Shown one piece after another: positions 24,894 to 33,878 of a stretch of 64,000 nucleotides of DNA. The stretch's first letter is position 1; the number at the start of each line of letters is the position of its first letter. The DNA lies in assembly GCF_041365695.1 (NCBI RefSeq), contig NZ_JBGFSJ010000004.1, forward strand, positions 437,581 through 501,580, written 5' to 3'. A model generated the notes under the pieces. The model worked only from the letters and a program-made list of their open reading frames with translations, was not told the DNA's origin and did not search any database. The DNA comes from Rhodosalinus sp041365695 (GTDB lineage: Bacteria; Pseudomonadota; Alphaproteobacteria; Rhodobacterales; Rhodobacteraceae). Made by a program: the position numbers and the translations under genes.

Positions 24894-25793
24894 TCAGCTC
24901 TTCCTCAATAAGCTTTTTTGCCAGAAACGCTCTTTTGTCAGGCGAGTGAAGTTCTTCACAGTTTCTTTGCCCTTCATTTCCTCTGACTGCAAAAGATCCA
25001 GAACCTTGTGGCGCGTCGCCTGAGCATGGGCGATGTCGTCCAACCCGTAGGCGATACCATAACGACCCAATTTGTGGTTCTTTGCCCACGCTTCACGGCT
25101 TTCGTAGAGCCCCGGGATCACCACGCTGATGCAACCGGCGACCGCCGCGTATTGAGAATACATCGTGGCTTCGTCATAAGAATAGAAGGTGTGGCAACGG
25201 TTGAAGACATCGTTGACCTCGGCGTGGGTCATGCCGTCAATGCAAATTGCATCGGCAGATTCGGTTTCCGCAATCCGTGGCTTTTGGTTCCCCTTTCGCA
25301 CGATATAACAAACCCCTTTGCGATCAGGGCGGTTTTCGTTGCGGTAGGTTTGGTTAAGAATCCAAAGGAAAAGTTCGGGCGCTCCACCGGTGATCTGTGG
25401 AATGTCTGACATTGGACCTGCGGTAAAAAACATCTCATCTGAGCCGAATTTATAGGGGTGGCGCAGTCCGGGTCTGTAAAGCAGCCAGCGTACCACATTA
25501 CGCGCGCCAAGAGGATTTCCTGGCACGATTTCAGGATACACGACGATACTGTCGTGTGTCAGATCAGACCACCGCGCCAAGGGTGTATCAAGGTCCGGAT
25601 TAGTTCTCATCCCGGCTCGCTTCATTATCCAGCGTATGTATGAATATGGATTCATCTTGAACATAGGCCCCATACGCCAGAGCAAGGCGCATTCACCCAT
25701 GCAATTCAGTTCATGTGCCAGGTAATGCAGAAAGAGTCTGCCGCCGCTTGTTTCAGAATAGGGAGGGGCGACAATAATGTAATTACGAGCCAT
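24894..25793 (-). CDS. Uncharacterised glycan-cluster protein, possible glycosyltransferase
   Basis: A protein of 299 residues. It begins MARNYIIVAPPYSETSGGRLFLHYLAHELN, which looks like the first Rossmann strand and nucleotide-sugar loop of a GT-B glycosyltransferase, and later has TFYSYDEATMYSQYAAVAGCISVVIPG, like the acceptor/donor segment of such enzymes. I do not recognise a named family. The base composition is lower in GC than the window average, which suggests transfer. It follows the acyltransferase gene by 9 bases, in the order aminotransferase, acyltransferase, this gene, flippase. Confidence 0.6.
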   Translation of the reverse strand: MARNYIIVAPPYSETSGGRLFLHYLAHELNCMGECALLWRMGPMFKMNPYSYIRWIMKRAGMRTNPDLDTPLARWSDLTHDSIVVYPEIVPGNPLGARNVVRWLLYRPGLRHPYKFGSDEMFFTAGPMSDIPQITGGAPELFLWILNQTYRNENRPDRKGVCYIVRKGNQKPRIAETESADAICIDGMTHAEVNDVFNRCHTFYSYDEATMYSQYAAVAGCISVVIPGLYESREAWAKNHKLGRYGIAYGLDDIAHAQATRHKVLDLLQSEEMKGKETVKNFTRLTKERFWQKSLLRKS

Positions 25794-25802
25794 TTTCGCA
25801 AA

Positions 25803-26369
25803 TCAATCCTGAGTTTTTTTCTGAAGATACTCATTTTCGATCTGTAAGAGATGGCGAGAACGGTCGCGCAGTCTTCTGGCGGGCATGCCAGCATAAATTC
25901 CCCATCCATCAAGTGATTTCAAAACGAGCGTCGCAGCGCCAGTTGCAACACCGTCGCCCAATGTGACACCAGCAGCTATGATGGTGCCGGCTCCTGTCAC
26001 GACATGGCGTCCTAGATGAACGGCCTGCGCGCGGACGTTCGTGAATTCGCGCGGCACTGTCGGGCCGATCATTGCCTCACCGCTACAATCGTCGGTGTGT
26101 GCAAATACCTTCGTTCCAAAAGAAAGCCCGGTAAAATCACCAATAAAGATTCCAACTTTTCCTCCATTTACGAGGCAGAAGGGGGATAAATGAGTGTTCC
26201 GCCCCATCTCAACCTTGCCAGATACAACGCAAAAATCATCAATCCGGGAATTATCACCGATTTCCATCTTTTCGGGCTCGTAGATGGACGCCTTATCGCT
26301 GATCTTCACGTTTTTGCCCAGATGGGCGAACCCCATCGCCTTCAGGGCATCCTGCGTCAGATATCCCAT
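25803..26369 (-). CDS. Left-handed beta-helix acyltransferase (sugar O/N-acetyltransferase)
   Basis: A protein of 188 residues built of hexapeptide repeats (MEIGDNSRIDDFCVVSGKVEMG, VHLGRHVVTGAGTIIAAGVTLGDG). His in FAHTDDCSG and the C-terminal GWGIYAGMPARRL are typical of xenobiotic/galactoside acetyltransferase-type enzymes. Its start codon overlaps the stop of the sugar aminotransferase by one base (TAATG). The pair may make an N-acylated 4-amino-4,6-dideoxy sugar for the exopolysaccharide. Confidence 0.82.
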   Translation of the reverse strand: MGYLTQDALKAMGFAHLGKNVKISDKASIYEPEKMEIGDNSRIDDFCVVSGKVEMGRNTHLSPFCLVNGGKVGIFIGDFTGLSFGTKVFAHTDDCSGEAMIGPTVPREFTNVRAQAVHLGRHVVTGAGTIIAAGVTLGDGVATGAATLVLKSLDGWGIYAGMPARRLRDRSRHLLQIENEYLQKKTQD

Positions 26370-27517
26370 TACCTCTGTTCCGTGAAATAACGCTGCACTT
26401 CCGATATCACTGCATCTATGGCGCTGTTCAGTTCATAGAACAACGGCAGTCGAACCAACCGCGCTGTAATATCATCGGTCACGGGCAGCCTGTTGCCGTG
26501 GAAACGCGCATGCTTCAGCCCAGCCGGCGCCGAGTGCAACGGGACGTAGTGGAACGGCGCAATAATGCCCGCATCACGCATATGCGTGATAAACGCCTGC
26601 CGGTCTTCGAGGTCGCGCATCAGAAAATAAAACATATGCCCATTGCCGGTGGTGCCTTCCGGCTCCAGTGGCAATTGAACGCGACCTGTAGCGGCAAGGT
26701 CGGAAAAGGCTGCTCGATAACGGTCATACAGTGCCAAGCGTTGCGTCTTGATGGCGTCTGCTTGTTCCAACTGGCCATTCAAGAAAGCCGCGACAAGTTC
26801 ACCGGGCAGAAAAGATGAGCCGATGTCGACCCAAGTGTATTTATCAACCTGTCCCCGCAGGAATAGAGATCTGTTGGTGCCTTTTTCGCGGATGATCTCG
26901 GCCCGTTCGATCAGGTCCGGGCGCATAATCGTCAGAGCACCGCCCTCCCCGCTGATAATGTTTTTGGTCTCGTGAAAGCTGAAGGCGGCCATATCGCCGA
27001 GGCTTCCTGCAGGGCGGCCCTTGTATGTTGAGCCAAGCGCCTGCGCGGCATCCTCAACGAGCAACAGATCGTGGCTTCGGGCAATCTGGGCCAAGGCGTC
27101 CATGTCTGCCGGGAAGCCGGCGTAATGCACGGCAAATATGGCTTTTGTCTTGTCCGTAACAGCTTGTTTCACCTGATCGGGGTCGATGTTGAGCGTTTCT
27201 GGCCGGATGTCCACGAAAACCGGAACGGCACCGCGCAATGCGACAGCGTTTGCCGTCGACACAAAAGTGAATGACGGCATTATTACTTCATCATCGGGTT
27301 GCAGATCACACAGGATGGCCGCCATTTCGAGAGCTGCGGTGCAGGAGTGCGTGAGAAGTGCTGCCTTTGCTTCTGTCATTTGGACGAGCTGTGCGTTGCA
27401 AGCTTTGGTAAAGTATCCATCACCTGAAAGCTGGCCGCGTTCAATGGCCTCCTGTACGTGTTTGAGCTCATCCCCGATGAGGGAAGGCCTATTGAAAGGG
27501 ATTGATACGGGCGACAT
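26369..27517 (-). CDS. dTDP-4-amino-4,6-dideoxygalactose transaminase-like (WecE/RffA)
   Basis: The protein has 382 residues, normal for WecE. Family motifs are SIPFNRPSLIGDEL and IERGQLSGDG at the N-terminus, VEDAAQALGSTYKG, and the PLP lysine in FSFHETKNIISGEGGAL. It would aminate a dTDP-4-keto-6-deoxyhexose. AGGAAG stands a few bases before the ATG. The next gene, an acyltransferase, is coupled by a one-base overlap. No dTDP-glucose synthase or dehydratase genes are in the window. Confidence 0.87.
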   Translation of the reverse strand: MSPVSIPFNRPSLIGDELKHVQEAIERGQLSGDGYFTKACNAQLVQMTEAKAALLTHSCTAALEMAAILCDLQPDDEVIMPSFTFVSTANAVALRGAVPVFVDIRPETLNIDPDQVKQAVTDKTKAIFAVHYAGFPADMDALAQIARSHDLLLVEDAAQALGSTYKGRPAGSLGDMAAFSFHETKNIISGEGGALTIMRPDLIERAEIIREKGTNRSLFLRGQVDKYTWVDIGSSFLPGELVAAFLNGQLEQADAIKTQRLALYDRYRAAFSDLAATGRVQLPLEPEGTTGNGHMFYFLMRDLEDRQAFITHMRDAGIIAPFHYVPLHSAPAGLKHARFHGNRLPVTDDITARLVRLPLFYELNSAIDAVISEVQRYFTEQR

Positions 27518-27604
27518 ATACTTCCTGCTAGATTATTGGGTCATCGCGCGATGATATTTTCAGTCATCGCATGAAACAGTTCATGGCATGACCGATGATA
27601 AACC

Positions 27605-29209
27605 CTACCCCTCCGGAATGAAGCGGGGCAGCGCTGGGTTGATTTCCTCGAGCACGTCCTGAAGGCGGGCTTCGGCCTCGGCGTCGCTCTCGCCCGGACG
27701 GATGGCGGTGATAAGGCGGACAAGGGCACCGTCGGTGCGCCCAGTGATGATTCCATCCACCATCAGCCAATATTTCGCCGCGAAATCCCACGCGATCCGG
27801 CGGTCCTTCTGCTGGAACCAGTAATAGACCATCATCCTCGCCTCGCCTTGCTGGATGATCGCGCGGTTCAGGTGGAAGGGTGTGTCACTGCCCAGTTGCG
27901 CGGTCACGTCGGTGCGTTCCAGCCAGGCGATTTCCCAGCCGCCGCCCGGCAGGCAGATCTCCGGGGAATGGACGCCGCCTTGGCTCTGGTCTTCGTACCA
28001 TGCCATGAACAGTCCCACGGGGGCGGCTGCGGCAAGGCTGGTGAGGGTCACCTGGTGGTAGTCGTCCGCGCCAAGACTTTGGGCCACGCCCTCGGTCAAC
28101 AATTCCCTCGGCCCGGCCTGTCGCCACTCTCCGAAGTCACGCGGGAACAGCGAGAAGGGATCGCGTTCCGGTGCAACGCCGCCACGGTCGGGCAGCGACG
28201 CAAGCGCACCGAGGGCGATCAGGCCTGCGACCGCTGCGCTGACCATTGCGCCCGAGGCGCGCACATATTGAAGCCGTGCGAATTGCGGCATGACGCCGGA
28301 AATGTCGAGGTCCAAGGCCTCTGTCAGCGAGGGCCGTTCAGGATGCAGGAACAGCAGCAACCACGCCAGGAGGAAAAGGATAACGACGCAGCTGACGAAG
28401 ATCACCCAGCCTTCGAAGAAATGGGTGAAACCGTCGAGCCATTCGTTGCCGAATTGCTGCACGATGATGCCGGCCGCGGCGATGCGAATGGAATTCATCA
28501 CGATCGCGATCGGTGCAGCCGACAGCAGCAACACCATCTTGTGCCACGCCGGGCCCTGGTAAAGCACCGCGAAAATGTAGGAAAAGCTGAGGATCGGGAA
28601 CATATAGCGCAGCCCCGAGCAGGCTTCGGCCACATGCAAGCGGGTCACGCCGAGATCGATGATGTTTCCATCCAGAAACACCGGCACCGAGAGCAGCCGC
28701 AGGAACCACACGCCAAGTTCCGATGACACGAACTGCAGATAGGTCGTGGTCTTGTAGTAGATCACGCCGGGCAAGGGCAGCATCAGCGCAAGGTGGACGA
28801 CGCCGGGCCAGAAGCGCCAACCGATGCGCCAGCCCCAGCTGATCAGCAGCATGCCGCCGATCCAGAGGATCAGCGCATAGGCCACGATGTCGTCGATGCC
28901 GGAGAGGATGCCCAGGCCGCCGAAGAGCAACGAGACGACGACGAGTGCGACACCCGGCCAGCGGTCGTTCTTGGGGCCCGGATCGACGGGCACCTCCCTC
29001 ATGTGACGCAGGAAAAGCAACGCCGAGAGCACCGGAATCAGGGGGCCGTGGCTGTACTCCGGCAGCTGCCAGGCCTCGAGCAAGGCGCGAAGCCCGTTCG
29101 AAAAGTAGAACCCGGCCGAAACCGTGGCGACGAGGAGCCAGAAGAGCCCCCAGCCATTGACCGCTCCAAGCGGCCGGATCGAAGAGGAGAAACTGCTTTC
29201 GGACACCAT
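27605..29209 (-). CDS. xrtD: Exosortase D-type transpeptidase fused to EpsI-like domain (VPLPA-CTERM specific)
   Basis: The product has 534 residues from ATG 29209, which has AGGG 8 bases upstream; ATG codons at 29239 and 29281 are alternatives. Residues 1-300 are eight or more membrane helices with the exosortase catalytic Cys in HVAEACSGLRYMFP (near 197) and the Arg motif MNSIRIAAAG. The C-terminal 180 residues resemble EpsI (FPRDFGEWRQ, HSPEICLPGGGWEI, VYYWFQQKDR). Exosortases cut PEP-CTERM-like tails in the inner membrane and pass the protein onward for surface attachment. Two proteins with VPLPA/IPLPA tails in this window are its likely substrates. Confidence 0.88.
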   Translation of the reverse strand: MVSESSFSSSIRPLGAVNGWGLFWLLVATVSAGFYFSNGLRALLEAWQLPEYSHGPLIPVLSALLFLRHMREVPVDPGPKNDRWPGVALVVVSLLFGGLGILSGIDDIVAYALILWIGGMLLISWGWRIGWRFWPGVVHLALMLPLPGVIYYKTTTYLQFVSSELGVWFLRLLSVPVFLDGNIIDLGVTRLHVAEACSGLRYMFPILSFSYIFAVLYQGPAWHKMVLLLSAAPIAIVMNSIRIAAAGIIVQQFGNEWLDGFTHFFEGWVIFVSCVVILFLLAWLLLFLHPERPSLTEALDLDISGVMPQFARLQYVRASGAMVSAAVAGLIALGALASLPDRGGVAPERDPFSLFPRDFGEWRQAGPRELLTEGVAQSLGADDYHQVTLTSLAAAAPVGLFMAWYEDQSQGGVHSPEICLPGGGWEIAWLERTDVTAQLGSDTPFHLNRAIIQQGEARMMVYYWFQQKDRRIAWDFAAKYWLMVDGIITGRTDGALVRLITAIRPGESDAEAEARLQDVLEEINPALPRFIPEG

Positions 29210-29776
29210 CAACCCGGCCCTGCGTTCACCAACAGACATAGCGGAGAGGGAACCTCTGCACCGCGTGAACCCTAGCAACATCGCGCCGCGAAAGTGAGAG
29301 CTTTATTCGCGGTTGGCAAGAAATTGAACCTGTGGCGCGACGCTGCGAAAGCAGCTGTTCACGGGGCGGCACAAGTGCCCGGGTTTGGAGCGGTCTGTCC
29401 CTGTGCGGGCGATCCGCCGACTGAACCGATGAGTCTCCTCACCCCGCCCTCGACCGGAGGTTGCCGGATGCCCTCGCTGAGGTGAGCCGATGGTTCGGCC
29501 GAGATGCAGCGCACGCGGCGACAGGATTGGGCTTGATCCGCAATGCAGCAGCGCCAACCGTCGAGGACGGTCGGGGTTTGATCCGGTTGCCACGGCACTC
29601 TCGCCCGCGAAATCAGCGTTCAGACGCAAGGAAAGTGCGCGAGGGCGCCAGTTTCGCTCGATCGGTGTTCTTTCTGGGGTCTGGGAAACGCAAGCGAGAT
29701 CGCGTTGGCCCCCATCACCCAAGGGTCGACAACATGCTGGGTTTTGATTACGCGTGGGAAAATACCGCATTTTGGA
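29210..29776. other. Gene-free divergent region between exosortase and glycosyltransferase
   Basis: No gene is supported here. A 388-codon open frame on the minus strand that reaches into the region mostly overlaps the glycosyltransferase and has no family features. The region should hold promoters for xrtD and for the glycosyltransferase. No repeat or RNA gene was recognised. Confidence 0.4.
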
Positions 29777-31045
29777 ATGACTCGATTGCAATCCAAGCCT
29801 CGTGTTCTGGTACTCGCTGAGGCGGCCAACCCCGAATGGGTAAGTGTGCCTCTCGTGGGCTGGTCGCTGGCGCAAGCTCTGCGAGAGGTGGCGGACGTGC
29901 ATCTCGTCACGCAGGTTCGCAACCGCGATGCGATCCTGCGGGCGGGTCTCGTTGAGGGAGAGGACTTCACCGCCATCGACAGCGAGGCGGTGGAACGGCC
30001 GCTCTGGCGTATGAGCAAAGCGCTCCGGCTCGGCTGGACCGCTAAGATGGCGCTTAACGCGCTGTCCTATCCCTATTTCGAGCGGCTGGTCTGGCGCCGC
30101 TTCGGGGCGGAGATACGCGCGGGCGGCTTCGACGCCGTCCATCGGATCACGCCGCTCTCGCCGACCGTGGTGAGCCCCATCGCCGCGCCCTGCGCCGCTG
30201 CCGGCGTGCCCTTCGTGCTGGGTCCGCTCAATGGCGGCGTACCCTGGCCAAGGGCTTTCGACAACGCTCGGCGGAAGGAGAAGGAATGGCTCTCCTACGT
30301 CCGTGGCGCCTACAAGGTTGCGCCGGGACGGCGAAGGATGCTGCAGGCCTGTTCCGCGATTCTCGCCGGTTCGCGCCACACGGCGAGCGAAATCCCGGAT
30401 GAGTTCCAGCCAAAGGTGACTTGGATGCCGGAGAACGCGATCCACCCCGACAGGTTCGGCACGCCGCATGAGCGTCCGACGCCGCCGCCGCTGCGCGCCT
30501 GTTTCGTGGGCAGGCTGGTGCCCTACAAGGGTCCGGACATGCTGCTGGAGGCGGCGGCGCCGCTGCTATCCGATGGCCGGCTCCTGCTCGACATCGTGGG
30601 CGATGGGCCGATGATACCAGAGCTGCGCGCCCAGGCATCGGCCCTCGGCCTCGACCATGCGGTGACCTTCCACGGTTGGGTCGACCACAAGGCGGTGCCC
30701 GACATCCTCGGCCGCGCCCATATCCTCGCCTTTCCCTCGATCCGCGAGTTCGGCGGCGGCGTGGTTCTGGAGGCGATGGCCCTCGGCACCGTGCCGCTTG
30801 TGGTCGATTACGGCGGGCCCGGCGAGTTGGTTGCCGAAGACACGGGCTATACCGTTCCCATAGGAACGCGGCCCGAGATCGTGTCTGCCTTGCGCGACCG
30901 CCTCGCCGCACTCGCCACCGACCCCTCGCCCCTTGCACGCCTATCCGCCGCAGCCCACGACCGCGCCTTGAGCGACTTTACCTGGTCCGCCAAGGCAAAG
31001 CAGGTTGGCGCGGTTTATCAATCGATATTAAGATTGCGTCCTTAA
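29777..31045 (+). CDS. Glycosyltransferase family 4-like
   Basis: A GT-B glycosyltransferase of 422 residues. The C-terminal half has the GT4 sequence LRACFVGRLVPYKGPDMLLEAA, LDIVGDGPMIPEL and the E-x7-E nucleotide-sugar motif in FPSIREFGGGVVLEAMALG. I start at ATG 29777 because the residues after it (RVLVLAEAANPEW) begin the first Rossmann strand; the open frame from 29705 adds 24 unrelated residues. A decayed second copy of its last 100 codons lies downstream at 32340-32585. A low-GC glycosyltransferase follows 39 bases later. Confidence 0.85.
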   Translation: MTRLQSKPRVLVLAEAANPEWVSVPLVGWSLAQALREVADVHLVTQVRNRDAILRAGLVEGEDFTAIDSEAVERPLWRMSKALRLGWTAKMALNALSYPYFERLVWRRFGAEIRAGGFDAVHRITPLSPTVVSPIAAPCAAAGVPFVLGPLNGGVPWPRAFDNARRKEKEWLSYVRGAYKVAPGRRRMLQACSAILAGSRHTASEIPDEFQPKVTWMPENAIHPDRFGTPHERPTPPPLRACFVGRLVPYKGPDMLLEAAAPLLSDGRLLLDIVGDGPMIPELRAQASALGLDHAVTFHGWVDHKAVPDILGRAHILAFPSIREFGGGVVLEAMALGTVPLVVDYGGPGELVAEDTGYTVPIGTRPEIVSALRDRLAALATDPSPLARLSAAAHDRALSDFTWSAKAKQVGAVYQSILRLRP

Positions 31046-31084
31046 GGGGCTGGATTTCCTGATAATTTATTGGAAAACAGAAAA

Positions 31085-32311
31085 ATGGATAAGCTGTCTC
31101 ATATTGGCTATCTTGTGCCAGAATTTCCCGGGCAGACACATATGTTTTTCTGGCGTGAAATAAATGAACTTCGCCGACTTGGCCACGAAGTTACGCTTTT
31201 AAGCACCAGACCTCCTCCGAAAAATCTAATTGTACATTCATGGTCCAAAGAGGCGATAAAGGAGACAACATATCTGGCTCATCAAGATATAGCTTCTGCT
31301 TTCAGAGCTCTGTCATGGACAGCCAGCCGGCGAACTCTTGCTGAGCAAAACCTTTCTCTTCGTGACGCCGGTCTGTGCTTGCCGTTAGCAGCCAAGCTTT
31401 CGCGGATCTGCGAACAAAAGAATATCCAGCATGTCCACGTCCATTCCTGTAGTCGCTCAGCCTTAATCGCTGCACTTTCAAGTCTTTACAGCGGACAAAC
31501 TTATAGCCTCACACTTCACGGCGCTTTGGAAGATTATGGACCCCTCCAGAACTTTAAATGGAGAAACGCCAGCTTTGGAATGGTTATTACGGACAACTTG
31601 CTTTTGGATCTCAGAACTCATCTTGGCGATGACCTCCCCAAAAGACTTGTAAAGCAAGCAATGGGCGTTGACACTGAACACTTTAAAAGAATTTCTCCGT
31701 ATAAACCGTTCGATGGAACGGGGGACCTGCGCATCTTCTCGTGCGCCAGACTCAATCCAATTAAAGGCCACTTGGAGTCCATCGCTGCCATAAAAAATCT
31801 AAGGGATAAAGGCGTCCCAGCAAAATTGGTGATTGCAGGAGAAGACGATAGCGGCGGCACGGGCTTCCGGAGAGTTGTTGAGGACAAAATCCTTGAACTA
31901 GGGTTAAAAGACGATGTGTTATTGCTAGGGGCTACCGACTCGGAGGAAGTGAAGAAAAATATTTTGCAAAGCCACATCTTCATACTGGCCAGCTTCAAGG
32001 AGGCGCTTGGTGTGGCTTTCATGGAGGCGATGAGCTGTGAGGTCCCAACCATTGGAGCCCGCGTTGGCGGCGTCATGGAGCTAATCGATGACCACGTTGA
32101 TGGATTTTTAATTCCGCCACGGTCCGCCAAAGCGATTGTGAATGCGGTTCTCTATATTATCGAAAATCCAGTGAAGGCTACATCCATCGGCAAAGCAGCA
32201 AGACGCAAGGTCGAAACCAACTTTTCATCCAGAAGGGGCGCAGAAGCCCTTTCTGAACAAGTCGAGATCTTGAAATCAGGGAAAGGGACTGGGCAGGCCG
32301 CGGCATCTTGA
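31085..32311 (+). CDS. Glycosyltransferase family 4-like, low GC
   Basis: The protein has 408 residues. Features are HIGYLVPEFPGQTHMFFWREI at the N-terminus, CARLNPIKGHLESIAAIKNL, VIAGEDDSG and the E-x7-E region FKEALGVAFMEAMSCEVP. Its DNA is clearly more AT-rich than both neighbours (many AAA, TTT and ATA codons), which suggests recent acquisition. The ATG at 31085 fits the family; an upstream TTG at 31070 is possible. It is bordered on the right by fragments of two neighbouring genes, as though inserted by recombination. Confidence 0.85.
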   Translation: MDKLSHIGYLVPEFPGQTHMFFWREINELRRLGHEVTLLSTRPPPKNLIVHSWSKEAIKETTYLAHQDIASAFRALSWTASRRTLAEQNLSLRDAGLCLPLAAKLSRICEQKNIQHVHVHSCSRSALIAALSSLYSGQTYSLTLHGALEDYGPLQNFKWRNASFGMVITDNLLLDLRTHLGDDLPKRLVKQAMGVDTEHFKRISPYKPFDGTGDLRIFSCARLNPIKGHLESIAAIKNLRDKGVPAKLVIAGEDDSGGTGFRRVVEDKILELGLKDDVLLLGATDSEEVKKNILQSHIFILASFKEALGVAFMEAMSCEVPTIGARVGGVMELIDDHVDGFLIPPRSAKAIVNAVLYIIENPVKATSIGKAARRKVETNFSSRRGAEALSEQVEILKSGKGTGQAAAS

Positions 32312-32340
32312 AATTATTGGGGCCGAAGAGCAAGAAGGCG
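32308..32340 (-). pseudogene. Short fragment resembling the FkbM methyltransferase gene
   Basis: Bases from 32308 repeat, with few changes, the segment near 33309-33341 inside the FkbM gene that encodes WLFGSNDFK. The shared core is GCCGAAGAGC preceded by TTGAAAT-(2)-TTGG. Only about 30 bases match, so this is a recombination scar at most. Confidence 0.4.
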
Positions 32341-32585
32341 GTAAGCGTCCGGCGGTGGAGTTCTTCTGGAAGCGATCGCCCTCGTCATCTTATTGCTGGC
32401 GATCTATTATAGCGGCACGGGCAAACTGGTGACTGAACACACGGGGCTAAACTGTTCGCATAGGAGCGCGGCCCGAAATCATGTCTGACCTGCGCGTCCC
32501 GCGTTCCACCACGACTTGCGACCTCGCTTTCGCCGACTGAACGGTCTGCGAAGGCGCTGCAGGTTGTGAAGATTTACAACCTTGC
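32340..32585 (+). pseudogene. Decayed copy of the 3' end of the upstream glycosyltransferase gene
   Basis: Translated with frame changes, this stretch gives LEAIALVILLLAIYYSG then GKLVTEHTG, then IGARPEIMSDLR. The intact gene at 29777-31045 has LEAMALGTVPLVVDYGG, GELVAEDTG and IGTRPEIVSALR in the same order. DNA similarity is plain near 32451-32497 versus 30851-30897, and again near 32538-32573 versus 30985-31020. Frameshifts and stops rule out a full product. It is the relic of a tandem second glycosyltransferase. Confidence 0.75.
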
Positions 32586-32617
32586 GAGGAAGTCCGAGAC
32601 CACTCACGTCGCTTAAA

Positions 32618-33544
32618 CTACTGCGGCGCAGGTCGCGCCGATCGCACAATTTCGGAGAGTTGCACGACCGAAGCCTCCAGCGCCGGACCATCCCGCAATG
32701 CGAGGAGGTCATGGTATTGCGCGGCTTCTTCGACTGTGGCCACCGGGCCGAGGGTGACTCTCAAAACGCTGCGGCGGAGGCCGAAGAGGGCGAAACCAGC
32801 ACGTGTGAAAAGGTCGAACAGGTCTTCCTGGTTGTTGGCGCCCTCGAAAATGCAAAAGCGCAGGCCGGGCATGGCGACGAGCGCGGGAAGGACCTTTGGC
32901 TCGGCACCCTCGATGTCAATCTTAACGCCAAAAGAACGTTCACCGACGAGAGGCGCGACATAGGCGGCGGTGTCTTCCGTGGGGATCGCGATCTCGCGCG
33001 TCTCTCCCCTCAGCATTTTGTCTGCCTCAAGGGTCGCCATTCCGGAATGGGTCGCCGGCACGCGCAGCGTCAGCGTCCCGGCCGAGTCGTAGAGCGCACA
33101 GCGGTGCAACTTGACCGCGTCCGCAAGCCCGGCTGCAGCGATGCCGGCGGCTACGGTGTCAGCCAAGGCGGGCTGCGGCTCGAACAGGTGGACCGGGACG
33201 GTCGGCCCAAAGCGGGACGCTACGCTAAGACCCACGGTCGCATAGTTTGCTCCGATGTCCAGAAAGACATCGCCGTCCCGCAGGAGCGCCCGCGCGAGGC
33301 GTGACACCTTGAAATCGTTGGAGCCGAAGAGCCAGAGGATGCGCCCGTGATAATCGCGGGTATCGACCTCGAGCGGCACACCTTCCAGCGTGGTCGTGGG
33401 CAGAAGATGGTGGCCCTGGCGCTGCAGTTTGGCGAACAACCGGTTCGTCACTGGGTTGAATGCCATTTTCGTCAGGCCGGAATTCGGTGTCGCCTTCCGC
33501 AACAGCGCCGCATAGAGGCGCAGGACGGTCATGGTCAGAGACAT
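32618..33544 (-). CDS. FkbM-family SAM methyltransferase
   Basis: A protein of 308 residues. SAM-binding VFLDIGANYATVGLSVAS, HLFEPQPALADTV and the FkbM signature VKIDIEGAEPKVLPAL are present. In polysaccharide loci these enzymes O-methylate sugar residues. The gene is transcribed opposite to its neighbours and diverges from the GT2 gene at 33879. Part of its sequence is repeated as a short scar near 32308. Confidence 0.87.
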   Translation of the reverse strand: MSLTMTVLRLYAALLRKATPNSGLTKMAFNPVTNRLFAKLQRQGHHLLPTTTLEGVPLEVDTRDYHGRILWLFGSNDFKVSRLARALLRDGDVFLDIGANYATVGLSVASRFGPTVPVHLFEPQPALADTVAAGIAAAGLADAVKLHRCALYDSAGTLTLRVPATHSGMATLEADKMLRGETREIAIPTEDTAAYVAPLVGERSFGVKIDIEGAEPKVLPALVAMPGLRFCIFEGANNQEDLFDLFTRAGFALFGLRRSVLRVTLGPVATVEEAAQYHDLLALRDGPALEASVVQLSEIVRSARPAPQ

Positions 33545-33878
33545 GCGGCGTTACTCCTTTTGCCGGCACGCGCAACGACCGGTCATTCCCGTTGCTTTCT
33601 GACCCCAGCCATAAACGGCCCGACCGGAGAGATCAGCCCCGGCTTGCGCGACATGGCTCAGCCCGATCACACACATCCGTGCCGTCTTGCCGTCGATTGC
33701 GTGAGTCAATGTCATGGGTTACCAACCATGTCTATTCATACATTGCTCGGCACCGCCGCGTGCTCAAGTCGCGCGACGGACAGACGTCGCGCACGAGTTA
33801 ACGCAACATAAGTGGGTTTTGTAAGATATGGCGAACGATATTCATCCTCATGCCACAATCCGGCAGCAGTAGCACGGC
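33545..33878. other. Divergent promoter region between FkbM and GT2 genes
   Basis: A region of 334 bases without a supported gene. It is somewhat AT-rich near 33780-33850. An imperfect inverted repeat CATGGGTT-ACC-AACCATG lies near 33713-33730 and could be an operator. No clear sigma-70 promoter was identified. Confidence 0.35.

Noticed and set aside
29303..30469. Minus-strand frame of 388 codons opposite the GT4 gene
   Set aside because: No family motif, and it overlaps a well-supported glycosyltransferase.
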